64,000 nucleotides of DNA. Source: CAZTQN01 sp964615765 (GTDB lineage Bacteria > Planctomycetota > Phycisphaerae > Phycisphaerales > UBA1924). The position numbers and the translations under genes are program-made. The notes under the pieces are model-generated. The model worked only from the letters and a program-made list of their open reading frames with translations. It had not been told where the DNA came from and ran no database searches. The DNA lies in contig CAZTQN010000019.1 in NCBI GenBank assembly GCA_964615765.1, positions 10,566 through 74,565 on the forward strand. The letters are read 5' to 3'. Of the stretch, positions 36,808 through 45,218 are shown piece after piece (the first letter of the stretch is position 1; each line of letters begins with the position of its first letter).

Positions 36808-37359
36808 TCACCGCTCGCTCGGGGACACGCGTTCAACCAGCACCGCTCGCGGCCGCCCTCCATCCGACGCCGGCGGCCACATCAAAACTCGGCGCCAGAA
36901 TGATACGAGGTGCAGCCCCTCAACACACGCCCCACACTCCGAACACGGCCGCCTCCACCGCCCGCCCTCGTCAATCGTCCCGGACAAGTCGTACCAACAC
37001 CGCGGGCAGCAGACACCCTGACATGCACGGAGCCGATCGATCGCATGCCGTAGTCGAAACTGCGCGAACAGCGCTATGACCACCGCTGCCCCGGTCATGG
37101 CCGATCCCAAGCCGCCGGCACGCACGCCCGCCGAGATCATCCACGCCGCGCCCCATGCCCCGATCGCCGCCACCGTCGCGATCCGCCGCAGCATCACCGA
37201 GCGCAGCACACGATGATCAACCATCACGCGCAGATCCGCCCGGCTCGGCCACTCGAGAACCCACCACCGGCCAGCATCCCGCCGAACTGCCGCGGCAGGT
37301 CCGTAGATCGCCACCGCAAGCACCCCGACCGCGAAAAGCGTGACGATCAGGAACAGCAT
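36808..37359 (-). CDS. Membrane protein with a C-terminal zinc ribbon
   Basis: A 183-residue protein with an N-terminal membrane helix (MLFLIVTLFAVGVLAVAIYG), a second hydrophobic pair (VAAIGAWGAAWMISAGVRAG and AMTGAAVVIALFAQF), and a C-terminal ribbon CCPRCWYDLSGTIDEGGRWRRPCSECG with two CxxC pairs. The PRCxYDLSG signature is widespread in planctomycete membrane proteins. The function is unknown. It is first of a likely two-gene unit with the following small membrane protein. Confidence 0.7.
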   Translation of the reverse strand: MLFLIVTLFAVGVLAVAIYGPAAAVRRDAGRWWVLEWPSRADLRVMVDHRVLRSVMLRRIATVAAIGAWGAAWMISAGVRAGGLGSAMTGAAVVIALFAQFRLRHAIDRLRACQGVCCPRCWYDLSGTIDEGGRWRRPCSECGACVEGLHLVSFWRRVLMWPPASDGGRPRAVLVERVSPSER

Positions 37360-37462
37360 CGCTCACATCCTCGATCAAGCCACACACCTTGGAGACCACC
37401 GCCGCCGAATCGACATGGATGGACTGTTGAGGCCTTCATCGCGCGCCCGCGGCGTGCGTTTA

Positions 37463-37984
37463 TCAGAGTGATGATCCCGGATCCCACTGTCGCCAATATG
37501 CACGGTAAGCTTTCGACCAAGGCTCGCCAAACAGCACGTCCTGCTCGGCAGCGTGGCTGACAATCATCAGACGAATAAACCGTGCCACCGCGCAAAGCTG
37601 CCGATCATCAAAAAGACTCACTTTCTTCTGCTTGAACGCGCCGTCGACAAGCAACGCGTACGCGATGAGCTCTCCGCCACGATCGCGAATGCACCGAATC
37701 ATGGCAGGCGCGAGATAGTACCGGAATCCGACGGGATCCAGAAAGTTGAACCCACCGATGCCGACTTCGTGATTCCAGTTGGCATCGTCGACGAGATCTT
37801 CCCATCTCATCTCAGTATCGAGAGCACGGGCTTCGCCGCGCGTTCTCCCGCTCGCATCCCCGTCAATGACGATCGATTCGTTCCATGACACACCGCCTTC
37901 GCGAGTCACGCTCGCGAAGGCGTCGCGGATTTCAGCCTCTACCGACCGCCGCTCTCGCTTGAGGCGATCGTCTGAACTGGCCAT
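37463..37984 (-). CDS. DUF6714-like protein
   Basis: A 173-residue soluble protein with no signal or membrane segment. The central part, WEDLVDDANWNHEVGIGGFNFLDPVGFRYYLAPAMIRCIRD, has the aromatic-rich layout (residues ..FF.P.GFRYYLPAYM..) that I associate with DUF6714. The second half is helical (FDDRQLCAVARFIRLMIVSHA). The assignment is by recognition only. GC is slightly lower than in neighbours (about 55 percent by eye), which may mark a later acquisition. It lies between rho and the zinc-ribbon membrane gene, same strand. Confidence 0.6.
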   Translation of the reverse strand: MASSDDRLKRERRSVEAEIRDAFASVTREGGVSWNESIVIDGDASGRTRGEARALDTEMRWEDLVDDANWNHEVGIGGFNFLDPVGFRYYLAPAMIRCIRDRGGELIAYALLVDGAFKQKKVSLFDDRQLCAVARFIRLMIVSHAAEQDVLFGEPWSKAYRAYWRQWDPGSSL

Positions 37985-38022
37985 GCTGAACCATACAAGA
38001 GTCGGCCATCAAACACCGACTC

Positions 38023-39369
38023 TTACCCCGCACTCCCCACCAACCCCCCATTGCTCGGAAACCGCTGCAGCGCCGCCAAAAGCTGCTCCACCTGCACCGG
38101 CGGCGGCATCGCCATCAGCCGCCGGCGCAGCGCCGCGATCGTCTTGTGCTCGTTCTCCGGCTGAAGCAGGTGCTCTTTCCGCGTCCCGCTCTGCGCCAGG
38201 TTGATCGCCGGGTACAGCCGTCGTTCGCTGATCTTGCGATCCAGGATCAGCTCCATGTTCCCCGTGCCCTTGAACTCTTCGAAGATGACCTGGTCGCCCG
38301 CGCTCCCGGTATCGACCAGGCACGACGCGATGATCGTCAGGCTCCCGGCCTCTTCCGTGTTGCGGGCCGCGCCGAAGATCTGCTTGGGCACTTCCAGCGC
38401 CTTGCTGTCGATCCCGCCGGTCATCGTCCGCCCGCCCGACGCGTACTTGCGCGAGTTGTTGAACGCCCGCCCAAGCCGCGTCAGCGAGTCCATCACCACG
38501 ACCACGTGCTTGCCCGCCTCGACCATCCGCTTGCACCGGTCCATCGCCAGCAGCGCGACCTGAATGTGCAGGTCCGGCTCCGAGTCGTTGGACGACCCGA
38601 TCACGCGGCACCGCGCCCGCCCCCCACCCCCCCCACTGCCTGCACCAACCCCACTCACAACCCCGCCCGGCGCACCCGCAGCGCCCGCACCCTGCCCGCT
38701 GTACGCCGCGAACGTCCGACGGAAGTCCGTCACTTCCTCCGGCCGCTCGTCGATCAGCACCACCCACACCTCGACATCCGGGTGGTTGTGCAGCACCGCC
38801 GTCGCGATGTCCTTCAGCAGCGTCGTCTTCCCGGCCTTCGGCGGGCTCACGATCAACCCCCGCTGCCCACGCCCGATCGGGCAGAACAAGTCAATCAACC
38901 GGCACGACGCCGGACATCCCGGATACTCCAGCGTCAGCCGCGGCTGCGGATCGATGCTCGTCAGTTCCTCGAACGGCTTCCGCTGCGCATACGCCGCCGG
39001 ATCCAGCCCCTCGATCGCCACAATCGCATCCACCACCGCCCGCCCACCACCACGCGGCCCACCGCCCGGTCCATAGCCCGACCCACCGCCCGGCCCACCG
39101 CCCGCCCCAGGCCCATTCTGCCTCGCCCGATGCCCAAAGCCCCGCGGCCCACCGCCGCGAGGTGGCCCACCACCACCAGCCGCGCCCGAACTCCCCGCGC
39201 CCGACCCCACCCGCACCGTCACTTCCATTCCGCTGCGCAGGCGGAACCGCTCCCCCAGCGCCTGCGGCACCAGCGGGTCGTCGTCCCGCTTCACCAGCGC
39301 CGCACCGTTGAGTTGCCGCACGCGACCGTCCGATCGGGCCGGCCAGTCCAGAATCCCCGTAACTTCCAT
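38023..39369 (-). CDS. rho: Transcription termination factor Rho with glycine-rich insertions
   Basis: Hexameric RNA helicase that ends transcription. Walker A PPKAGKTTLLKD (176-187), Walker B HVVVVMDSLTRLGRAFN and the Q/R-loop regions GGIDSKALEVPKQIFGAARNTEEAGSLT and DQVIFEEFKGTGNMELILDR are intact. It starts directly at the RNA-binding OB fold (MEVTGILDWPARSDGRVRQL), lacking the usual N-terminal helical domain. A Gly/Arg/Pro-rich linker (GSGAGSSGAAGGGGPPRGGG and on) interrupts the region after the OB fold. A second Gly-rich insertion of about 30 residues (SGQGAGAAGAPGGVVSGVGA and on) sits between the VTDFRR segment and RCRVIGSSND. The product is 448 residues. Both inserts probably form surface loops. 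Confidence 0.92.
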   Translation of the reverse strand: MEVTGILDWPARSDGRVRQLNGAALVKRDDDPLVPQALGERFRLRSGMEVTVRVGSGAGSSGAAGGGGPPRGGGPRGFGHRARQNGPGAGGGPGGGSGYGPGGGPRGGGRAVVDAIVAIEGLDPAAYAQRKPFEELTSIDPQPRLTLEYPGCPASCRLIDLFCPIGRGQRGLIVSPPKAGKTTLLKDIATAVLHNHPDVEVWVVLIDERPEEVTDFRRTFAAYSGQGAGAAGAPGGVVSGVGAGSGGGGGRARCRVIGSSNDSEPDLHIQVALLAMDRCKRMVEAGKHVVVVMDSLTRLGRAFNNSRKYASGGRTMTGGIDSKALEVPKQIFGAARNTEEAGSLTIIASCLVDTGSAGDQVIFEEFKGTGNMELILDRKISERRLYPAINLAQSGTRKEHLLQPENEHKTIAALRRRLMAMPPPVQVEQLLAALQRFPSNGGLVGSAG

Positions 39370-39816
39370 GCTGTTCCTGCCGCGCTTCTAAGCGCGCTCA
39401 AACCAACCCACACCGTCTCGCGGCGGGCGGCATCAGGCATGAACATGCCCCGCCATGCCCACCTTCCCGGCCCACGCCGAGTGTGTACATGCACACGCCC
39501 CGCGCCAGCGCCCCCACGCGCTCCAGGGCGACATCCATCAATCGTTCACGACGGCCACCTTCGGCTGTTCGGCCAACTGCGGCCCGCCACCGTCCAACCC
39601 CGTTCCGTTCACCACCGCCCCCTCCCATCCTGCACTATCGGCGTTCTCCCGCCCATCTAATAAGAGCATCCGCTCCGCCCGCTGTCAAGGTTCCACGGGG
39701 TTTTCAGCCCCCGCCGTCCGATTCCAATCCCGCTTCCGCCTACCATCGGCCCCGTTTCGCCCGTTCACACCACCCACCTTCCCACCGCACCCGCTTACGA
39801 CGCGTCGCCCCTCCGG
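39370..39816. other. Divergent intergenic region between rho and ptsI
   Basis: 447 bp holding the 5' regions of both genes. I see no convincing ORF, RNA gene, riboswitch or clear -35/-10 pair. GC is lower near 39655-39690 (TAATAAGAGCATCC) than around it, which would suit a promoter. Rho genes are often autoregulated through a leader, but nothing here proves that. Confidence 0.5.
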
Positions 39817-41577
39817 ATGGACACCCTGAAAGGCATCCCCGTCTCGCCGGGCATCGCCATCGGGCGGGTCTTCACCGTTGACGACGGCCGACGCCGCATC
39901 CCCAAGCGCAACGTCCGCCCAGATCAGCTCCCCATCGAGCACGACCGCCTCTGGAAAGCTCTGGGCGCCTCCATCCACGAGCTCGGCGCCCTCCGCGAAA
40001 GCACCCGCGTCCGCCTGGGCGAAGAAGCCGCCAAGATCTTCGCCTTCCACGTCGGCATGCTCTCCGACGCCAGCCTGACGCGCCCGATGCACGACCTCAT
40101 CGACGCGGACAACGTCACGGCCGAGTACGCCGTCTACGCCCGCATGGAAGAACTCGTCCGCACCTTCGAGTCCATGGCGGACGACTCGTTCCAGACCAAG
40201 GTCGACGACCTCCGCGACCTGGGCGGGCGCGTCATCAAGCACCTCATCGGCGAGCACTCCAGCCGCCTCGCCAGCGTCCACGCCAATGCCGTCGTCGTCG
40301 CCCGCGATCTGACGCCCAGCCAGACCGCCGCCTTCGACCGCCGCCGCGTCATCGCCTTCGCCACCGACCTCGGCGGGCGCACCAGCCACACCGCCATCGT
40401 CGCCCGCGCGCTCGGCATCCCCGCCGTCGTCGGCGTCACCGGGCTCTCCGCCGCCTCCAACGACGACGTCGCCATCATCATCGACGGCGACCGCGGCACC
40501 GTCGTCCTCGACCCCGACGAGCCCACCCTCGCCTACTACCGCGCTCAGGCCGAAAGCCGACGCACCGTCCAGGTCCTCCTCGAAGAGTCCGCCCGCCTCC
40601 CCGCCGTCACCACCTGCGGCACGCCCATCCAGCTCCTCGGCAACATCGAGTTCCCCAGCGAGATTCCCCAGATCACCCGCGTTGGCGGCGACGGCGTGGG
40701 CCTGTACCGCACCGAGTTCCTTTATCTCACCGGTCAGGTCGAGCCCAGCGAAGAAGACCACTTCAACGCCTACCAGGAAGCCGTCACCCTCTCCGCCGGC
40801 CGCCCGCTGGTCATCCGCACCATGGACCTCGGCGCCGACAAGTACACGCAGGAACGCGAGGACGAGCCCGAGCGCAACCCCTTCCTCGGGCTCCGCAGCA
40901 TCCGCTACTGCCTGCAGCGCCTCCCGATGTTCAAGACCCAGCTCCGCGCCATCCTCCGGGCCAGCGCGCTGGGACCCATCAAGATCATGTTCCCCCTGGT
41001 CACCAACATCCAGGAACTGCGCCAGGGCAAGTACTTGCTCAACGACGTCATGGAGGACCTCGCCGAAGAAGGCATCAAGTTTGACCCCCACATTCAGGTG
41101 GGCATCATGGTCGAAGTGCCCGCCGCCGCCCTGATGGCGGGGGTCTTCGCGCGGGAGGCGGCGTTTTTCTCCATCGGGACCAACGATCTTGTTCAGTACA
41201 CCGTCGCCGTGGACCGAACCAACGAGAGGGTCGCGAACCTCTATAACCCGTTCCACCCGGCGGTGCTGTCGCTGGTGAAACTGGTGTCGCGAGCCGGAGC
41301 CAGGGCCAACATCCCGGTCTCGTGCTGCGGGGAGTCCGCGGGCGATCCCGAGTACGCCCTGTTGTTGCTGGGCGTCGGACTGCGTACGCTGTCCGCGACG
41401 GCCTCGAGCCTGCCGATGCTCAAACGCGTCATCCGGCAAGTCTCGATCCATCAATGCGAGCGCATCGCCAAGAAGGCGTTGACGCTGGATTCCGATGCCG
41501 CGGTCACGGCGTACGTCCGTGACCAGGCTCGAAAGATCATCCCCGAGGCGTTCGACGGACGGTCCGCCGAACTCTGA
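39817..41577 (+). CDS. ptsI: Phosphoenolpyruvate-protein phosphotransferase (PTS enzyme I)
   Basis: It takes phosphate from PEP and passes it to HPr. The start MDTLKGIPVSPGIAIGRVF is the normal EI N-terminus. The swivelling domain carries DLGGRTSHTAIVARALGIPAVVG with the phosphorylated H191. The PEP-binding barrel has GLYRTEFLYL, IRTMDLGADKYTQ, NPFLGLRSIRYC, MVEVPAAALMA, FFSIGTNDLVQYTVAVDR and CCGESAGDPEYALLLLGVGLRTLSA. It is full length at 586 residues. HPr and sugar-specific EII genes are absent nearby; in planctomycetes PTS proteins often serve regulation rather than sugar uptake (family knowledge, not shown here). Confidence 0.94.
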   Translation: MDTLKGIPVSPGIAIGRVFTVDDGRRRIPKRNVRPDQLPIEHDRLWKALGASIHELGALRESTRVRLGEEAAKIFAFHVGMLSDASLTRPMHDLIDADNVTAEYAVYARMEELVRTFESMADDSFQTKVDDLRDLGGRVIKHLIGEHSSRLASVHANAVVVARDLTPSQTAAFDRRRVIAFATDLGGRTSHTAIVARALGIPAVVGVTGLSAASNDDVAIIIDGDRGTVVLDPDEPTLAYYRAQAESRRTVQVLLEESARLPAVTTCGTPIQLLGNIEFPSEIPQITRVGGDGVGLYRTEFLYLTGQVEPSEEDHFNAYQEAVTLSAGRPLVIRTMDLGADKYTQEREDEPERNPFLGLRSIRYCLQRLPMFKTQLRAILRASALGPIKIMFPLVTNIQELRQGKYLLNDVMEDLAEEGIKFDPHIQVGIMVEVPAAALMAGVFAREAAFFSIGTNDLVQYTVAVDRTNERVANLYNPFHPAVLSLVKLVSRAGARANIPVSCCGESAGDPEYALLLLGVGLRTLSATASSLPMLKRVIRQVSIHQCERIAKKALTLDSDAAVTAYVRDQARKIIPEAFDGRSAEL

Positions 41578-42053
41578 GGGAGCCAGTTGTCCGTGCGGCC
41601 GCGCCGAGATGGCGGCGGCGCACACCGAGCGTTCGGCAGCCGGTCCGGCGTGACACCCCAGCCAGAGGCGGGGCACGCAGGACAAGCGGCGTGGACGCCG
41701 GGTCGATTGAGCCGGTCGACGCCGCGGTGCGCTCTCTCGCGCCCGCCCCGACCCTGCCGACCCGGTCCACCTCCCGCCTCGGAGCCGAGTCCCGCTCTCC
41801 CGCGCCGCGCCCCTGTTCGGGCCGGGCGTGAGAGTCCAGGCGCTGCCCGGGCGTTCCTCGCCCGCGTGCCGCCCGTCGCTTGGGTGATGCGCCCCCGTTC
41901 ACTCCCGACCCGGCCTTCGCGGAAATGCGCGGGGCGGCGCAGTGTCCGATTCCATGTCCATCTTCACCGAGCGCAACTCAACCGACCGGCCGGCACGCAC
42001 TTCGCGCCCGGCCCCGTCGATGCCGGTGTGACGGATCGCCCGGAAAGGTTTCC
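41578..42053. other. Long leader region before the RNase E/G gene
   Basis: 476 bp of high-GC sequence without a supportable gene. The only clear signal is a GAAAGG ribosome-binding site just before the ATG at 42054. E. coli rne is autoregulated through a long 5' leader; a similar role here is a guess from gap length alone. Confidence 0.5.
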
Positions 42054-45000
42054 ATGTCCAAGCGTCAGATGCTCATCAACTACGTCCCCGGCGAAGAGTG
42101 CCGGGTCGCCGTCGTCGAGGGGGGCCAGCTCGAAGAGTTCCACGCCGAACGGATGGACGGCCCGTCCAACCACGTCGGCAACATTTACGTCGGCAAGGTC
42201 GCCAACGTCGAGCCCGGCATCCAGGCCGCCTTCGTCGACTTCGGCCTCGAACAGAACGGGTTCCTGCACACCTCCGACGTGCACCCGCAGTACTTCCCCG
42301 GCGAGGAGAGCGACAAGACCGAACGCGTCGGCCGCAAGACCCCGCGCCGCGAACGCCCGCCCATCCAGGACTGCCTCCGCCGCGGCGACGAGATCGCCGT
42401 CCAGGTCCTCAAGGAAGGCGTCGGCACCAAGGGCCCGACCGTCACCAGCTATCTCAGCATCCCCGGGCGCTTCCTGGTCATGATGCCGCAGATGGACAAG
42501 GTCGGCGTCAGCCGCAAGGTCGAGGACGAGGAGCAGCGCCGCAAGATGCGCGAGATCCTTGACCAGCTCGACCTGCCCGACGGGTTCGGGTTCATCCTCC
42601 GCACCGCCGGCTTCGACCGCACCAAGGCCGAGCTCAAGCGCGACCTGGCATACCTCATGCGTCTCTGGAAGGACATGGAGCGCCGCTGGCGCTCCGGCGC
42701 GGGCAAGCCGCGCCTGCTCTATTCCGAGAGCGACCTGCTCGTCCGCGCCCTGCGCGACATCCTGACGGGCGACATCGAGGAAATCGTCGTCGACAACGAG
42801 GCCGCGCTGCAGCGGGCGGCCCGCTTCCTCCGCATCGTCAGCCCGCGCACGACCACGCGCTTGGTGCACTACACCGGCAAGGCCCCGATCTTCCACACCC
42901 TGGGGGTCGAGCCGCAGATCCAGATGATCCACGCCCGCGAGGTCCCGCTGCCCTCGGGCGGACGCCTGGTGATCGACGAGGCCGAGGCCGTCGTCGCCAT
43001 CGACGTCAACTCCGGCAAGATGCGCGACGCCCGCGACGCCGAGGCGACCGCGTACAAGACCAACATGGAAGCCGCCGACGAGATCTGTCGGCAGCTCCGC
43101 CTGCGCGACATCGGCGGCGTCGTCGTCAATGACTTCATCGACATGCGTCAGATGAAGCACCGGCGCGACCTCGAAAACCAGATGCGCGAAAACCTCAAGA
43201 AGGACCGCGCCCGCTGGACGCTCGCCCCCGTCAGCGAGTTCGGCATCATCGAGATGACCCGCCAGCGCATGCGGGCCAGCCACGAAAGCCAGCACTTTGC
43301 CGACTGCCCGACGTGTCGCGGCCGCGGCCTGGTGCAGCGCCCGGACTCCGTCGCCGGCTCCAGCCTGCGCGACCTCACGGCCCTGCTCGACCAGCCGCGC
43401 GTCGCCCGCGTCGAGATGGTCGTGCACCCGCGCGTCGCGGGCGAACTGCTCAGCACCAAGCGGCGCTCACTCTCGCGCATCGAGCGGACGCTGGGCAAGC
43501 GCGTCGACGTCCGCGTCAGCGACGCCATCGCCGTCGACCGCGTCACGTTCTACGCCTACGACGACCGCGGGGCCGACCTGGACCTCGCCGCCATCTCGCC
43601 GCGCCAAGCCGGCGCCGACGTGATGAAGGTCTACGAGATCAAGGCCGACGCGGCCGACCTCGCCGACGTGTGGAGCGAGGCCGACAACGCCATGCCGCCC
43701 GAGCCGGAGTTCGACGACGAACCCGCCGAGGAAGTCGCCGAACTCCACCCCATCGAGATCGAGCCGACCGACCTCTCGGAATACCTCGAGCCCGCTCGCC
43801 CCTACGACCAGCCCCGCGGCCGGGGGGGCCACCATCAAGGCCAGCATCACGGTCAACATCAGGGTCATCACGGCCAGCACGGCCACCAGCACGGGCACGA
43901 CGACGCCGGGTCGTACGGACCGGGCGGCGGTCAGGGTGGCGGGCCGGGTGGTGAACAGGGCGAGGGCGGGCGCCGTCGCCGGCGTCGTCGCCGGGGTCGC
44001 GGTCGCGGCGGTCAGGACTTCCCCGCCGGTCAGCCCGGATACGCCAACGGCGCCGGCAATCAGCCCGGCTACGACAACACCCAGGGCTACGGCCCCGCCG
44101 GCGATGACTTCGCCGACGACCGCAACCAGTACGCCCAGCCCGGCTACGACCAGCCCCAAGGCTACAACCAGCCCGGATACGGCCAGCAGGACTACGCCCA
44201 GCCCGCCTACGGCCAGCCCGGCTTCGATCAGCCCGGCTACGACAACGCCCAGGGCTACGGCCCCGCCGGCGATGACTTTGCCGACGACCGCAACCAGTAC
44301 GCCCAGCCCGGCGGCTATGCACAGCCCGGCTATGCCCAGTCAGGCCACGCCCAGCCGGGATACGACCAGCCGTACAACGGCGACGGACCCGACGGGCACG
44401 GCGGTCCGGATGGCCCCGATGGTCCGGGCGGACCGGGGGAACACGATGGACCGGGCGACCCGGGTGAACAGGGCGAAGGCGGTCGCCGCCGCCGGCGTCG
44501 TCGTCGCGGTCGTCGCGGCCGCGGCGGCGCAGGCTCCGGCCCCGCCGGACCCGATGGCTACGCCAACGGTCCCCAGCACGGCCACGCCGACGGCGGGTAC
44601 GACCAGCCGTATCCGAATCAGCCCTATCCGAACCAGCCGCACGACCGCCAGTACGGCCAGCCGGGCTACGGCTACGCCGACAACGGCGGCAACGGGGACA
44701 GCCCGGCGTACCCGCCGACGGACGGTCCGTTCGACCCCGCCGAGCAGCCCGGCGGCTACCAGGGTGAGCCGGTCATCGAAGACGACGCGCCGCTCGCCGA
44801 CGCCGCCCCCGCGCCGATCGCTCAAGACGCCGACGCCGAAGTCGCGCCCGACTCCGGCCCGGGCGGCGACGAAGGCGGTGATGGCACCGGCCGTCGCCGT
44901 CGGCGCCGTCGCGGCGGGCGCGGTCGCGGACGCGACCGTGACGGTGCTCCGTCCGACGACGCGCCGAACGGCGCCCCCAACCAGCCCGGACCCGACGGTC

Positions 45001-45215
45001 TGACGCCGGCCCAGGCCGACGTCGGGTCGCAGCCGGACGCCGAGTCCGAGCCGGCCGAGCCCGCGCCGCAGCCGGAAGTGAAGGTCCGCAGCAGCGAGCC
45101 CCCGCTGGCGGCGGTTGGGTCGTCAACGCCCAAGCCGCGGACGCTGTACTCTTTCCGGCGCAAGCTGGGCCCCGGCGAGACCAAGGGACCCCGCACCAAG
45201 CCGCGCGAGGAGTAA
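42054..45215 (+). CDS. rne: Ribonuclease E/G family endoribonuclease with long disordered tail
   Basis: The start MSKRQMLINYVPGEECRVAVVE follows GAAAGG; the longer frame upstream is rejected. The catalytic part (1-530) has VGNIYVGKVANVEPGIQAAFVDFG (S1 domain), IQMIHAREVPLPSGGRLVIDEAEA, AIDVNSGK (D317), VVNDFIDMRQM (D360) and the zinc-link CPTC (418-421). These fit the metal-dependent endonuclease that starts mRNA decay and rRNA processing. The remaining 500 residues are low complexity: His/Gln-rich (HHQGQHHGQHQGHHGQHGHQ), Arg clusters (GGRRRRRRRRGRGRGG, three times) and tyrosine repeats (QPGYDN, GYGPAGDDFADDRNQYAQPG). In RNase E such tails recruit degradosome partners and RNA. It is 1053 residues long and dxr follows 3 bp later. 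Confidence 0.92.
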   Translation: MSKRQMLINYVPGEECRVAVVEGGQLEEFHAERMDGPSNHVGNIYVGKVANVEPGIQAAFVDFGLEQNGFLHTSDVHPQYFPGEESDKTERVGRKTPRRERPPIQDCLRRGDEIAVQVLKEGVGTKGPTVTSYLSIPGRFLVMMPQMDKVGVSRKVEDEEQRRKMREILDQLDLPDGFGFILRTAGFDRTKAELKRDLAYLMRLWKDMERRWRSGAGKPRLLYSESDLLVRALRDILTGDIEEIVVDNEAALQRAARFLRIVSPRTTTRLVHYTGKAPIFHTLGVEPQIQMIHAREVPLPSGGRLVIDEAEAVVAIDVNSGKMRDARDAEATAYKTNMEAADEICRQLRLRDIGGVVVNDFIDMRQMKHRRDLENQMRENLKKDRARWTLAPVSEFGIIEMTRQRMRASHESQHFADCPTCRGRGLVQRPDSVAGSSLRDLTALLDQPRVARVEMVVHPRVAGELLSTKRRSLSRIERTLGKRVDVRVSDAIAVDRVTFYAYDDRGADLDLAAISPRQAGADVMKVYEIKADAADLADVWSEADNAMPPEPEFDDEPAEEVAELHPIEIEPTDLSEYLEPARPYDQPRGRGGHHQGQHHGQHQGHHGQHGHQHGHDDAGSYGPGGGQGGGPGGEQGEGGRRRRRRRRGRGRGGQDFPAGQPGYANGAGNQPGYDNTQGYGPAGDDFADDRNQYAQPGYDQPQGYNQPGYGQQDYAQPAYGQPGFDQPGYDNAQGYGPAGDDFADDRNQYAQPGGYAQPGYAQSGHAQPGYDQPYNGDGPDGHGGPDGPDGPGGPGEHDGPGDPGEQGEGGRRRRRRRRGRRGRGGAGSGPAGPDGYANGPQHGHADGGYDQPYPNQPYPNQPHDRQYGQPGYGYADNGGNGDSPAYPPTDGPFDPAEQPGGYQGEPVIEDDAPLADAAPAPIAQDADAEVAPDSGPGGDEGGDGTGRRRRRRRGGRGRGRDRDGAPSDDAPNGAPNQPGPDGLTPAQADVGSQPDAESEPAEPAPQPEVKVRSSEPPLAAVGSSTPKPRTLYSFRRKLGPGETKGPRTKPREE
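44061..44143. repeat. Direct repeat copy 1 in the rne tail
   Basis: An 83-bp sequence repeated with only a few base changes at 44229-44311. It encodes QPGYDNTQGYGPAGDDFADD and on. The 168-bp offset is a multiple of 3, so changes in copy number keep the reading frame. Confidence 0.88.
44229..44311. repeat. Direct repeat copy 2 in the rne tail
   Basis: Second copy of the 83-bp unit at 44061-44143; the visible differences are single bases such as ACC to GCC (T to A in the protein) and TTC to TTT (silent). The near identity points to a recent duplication or ongoing gene conversion. Confidence 0.88.
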
Positions 45216-45218
45216 CCG

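Noticed and set aside
39685..41685. Minus-strand ORF of 666 codons over ptsI
   Set aside because: Asp/Gly/Val-rich antisense shadow; ptsI on the plus strand carries all enzyme I motifs.
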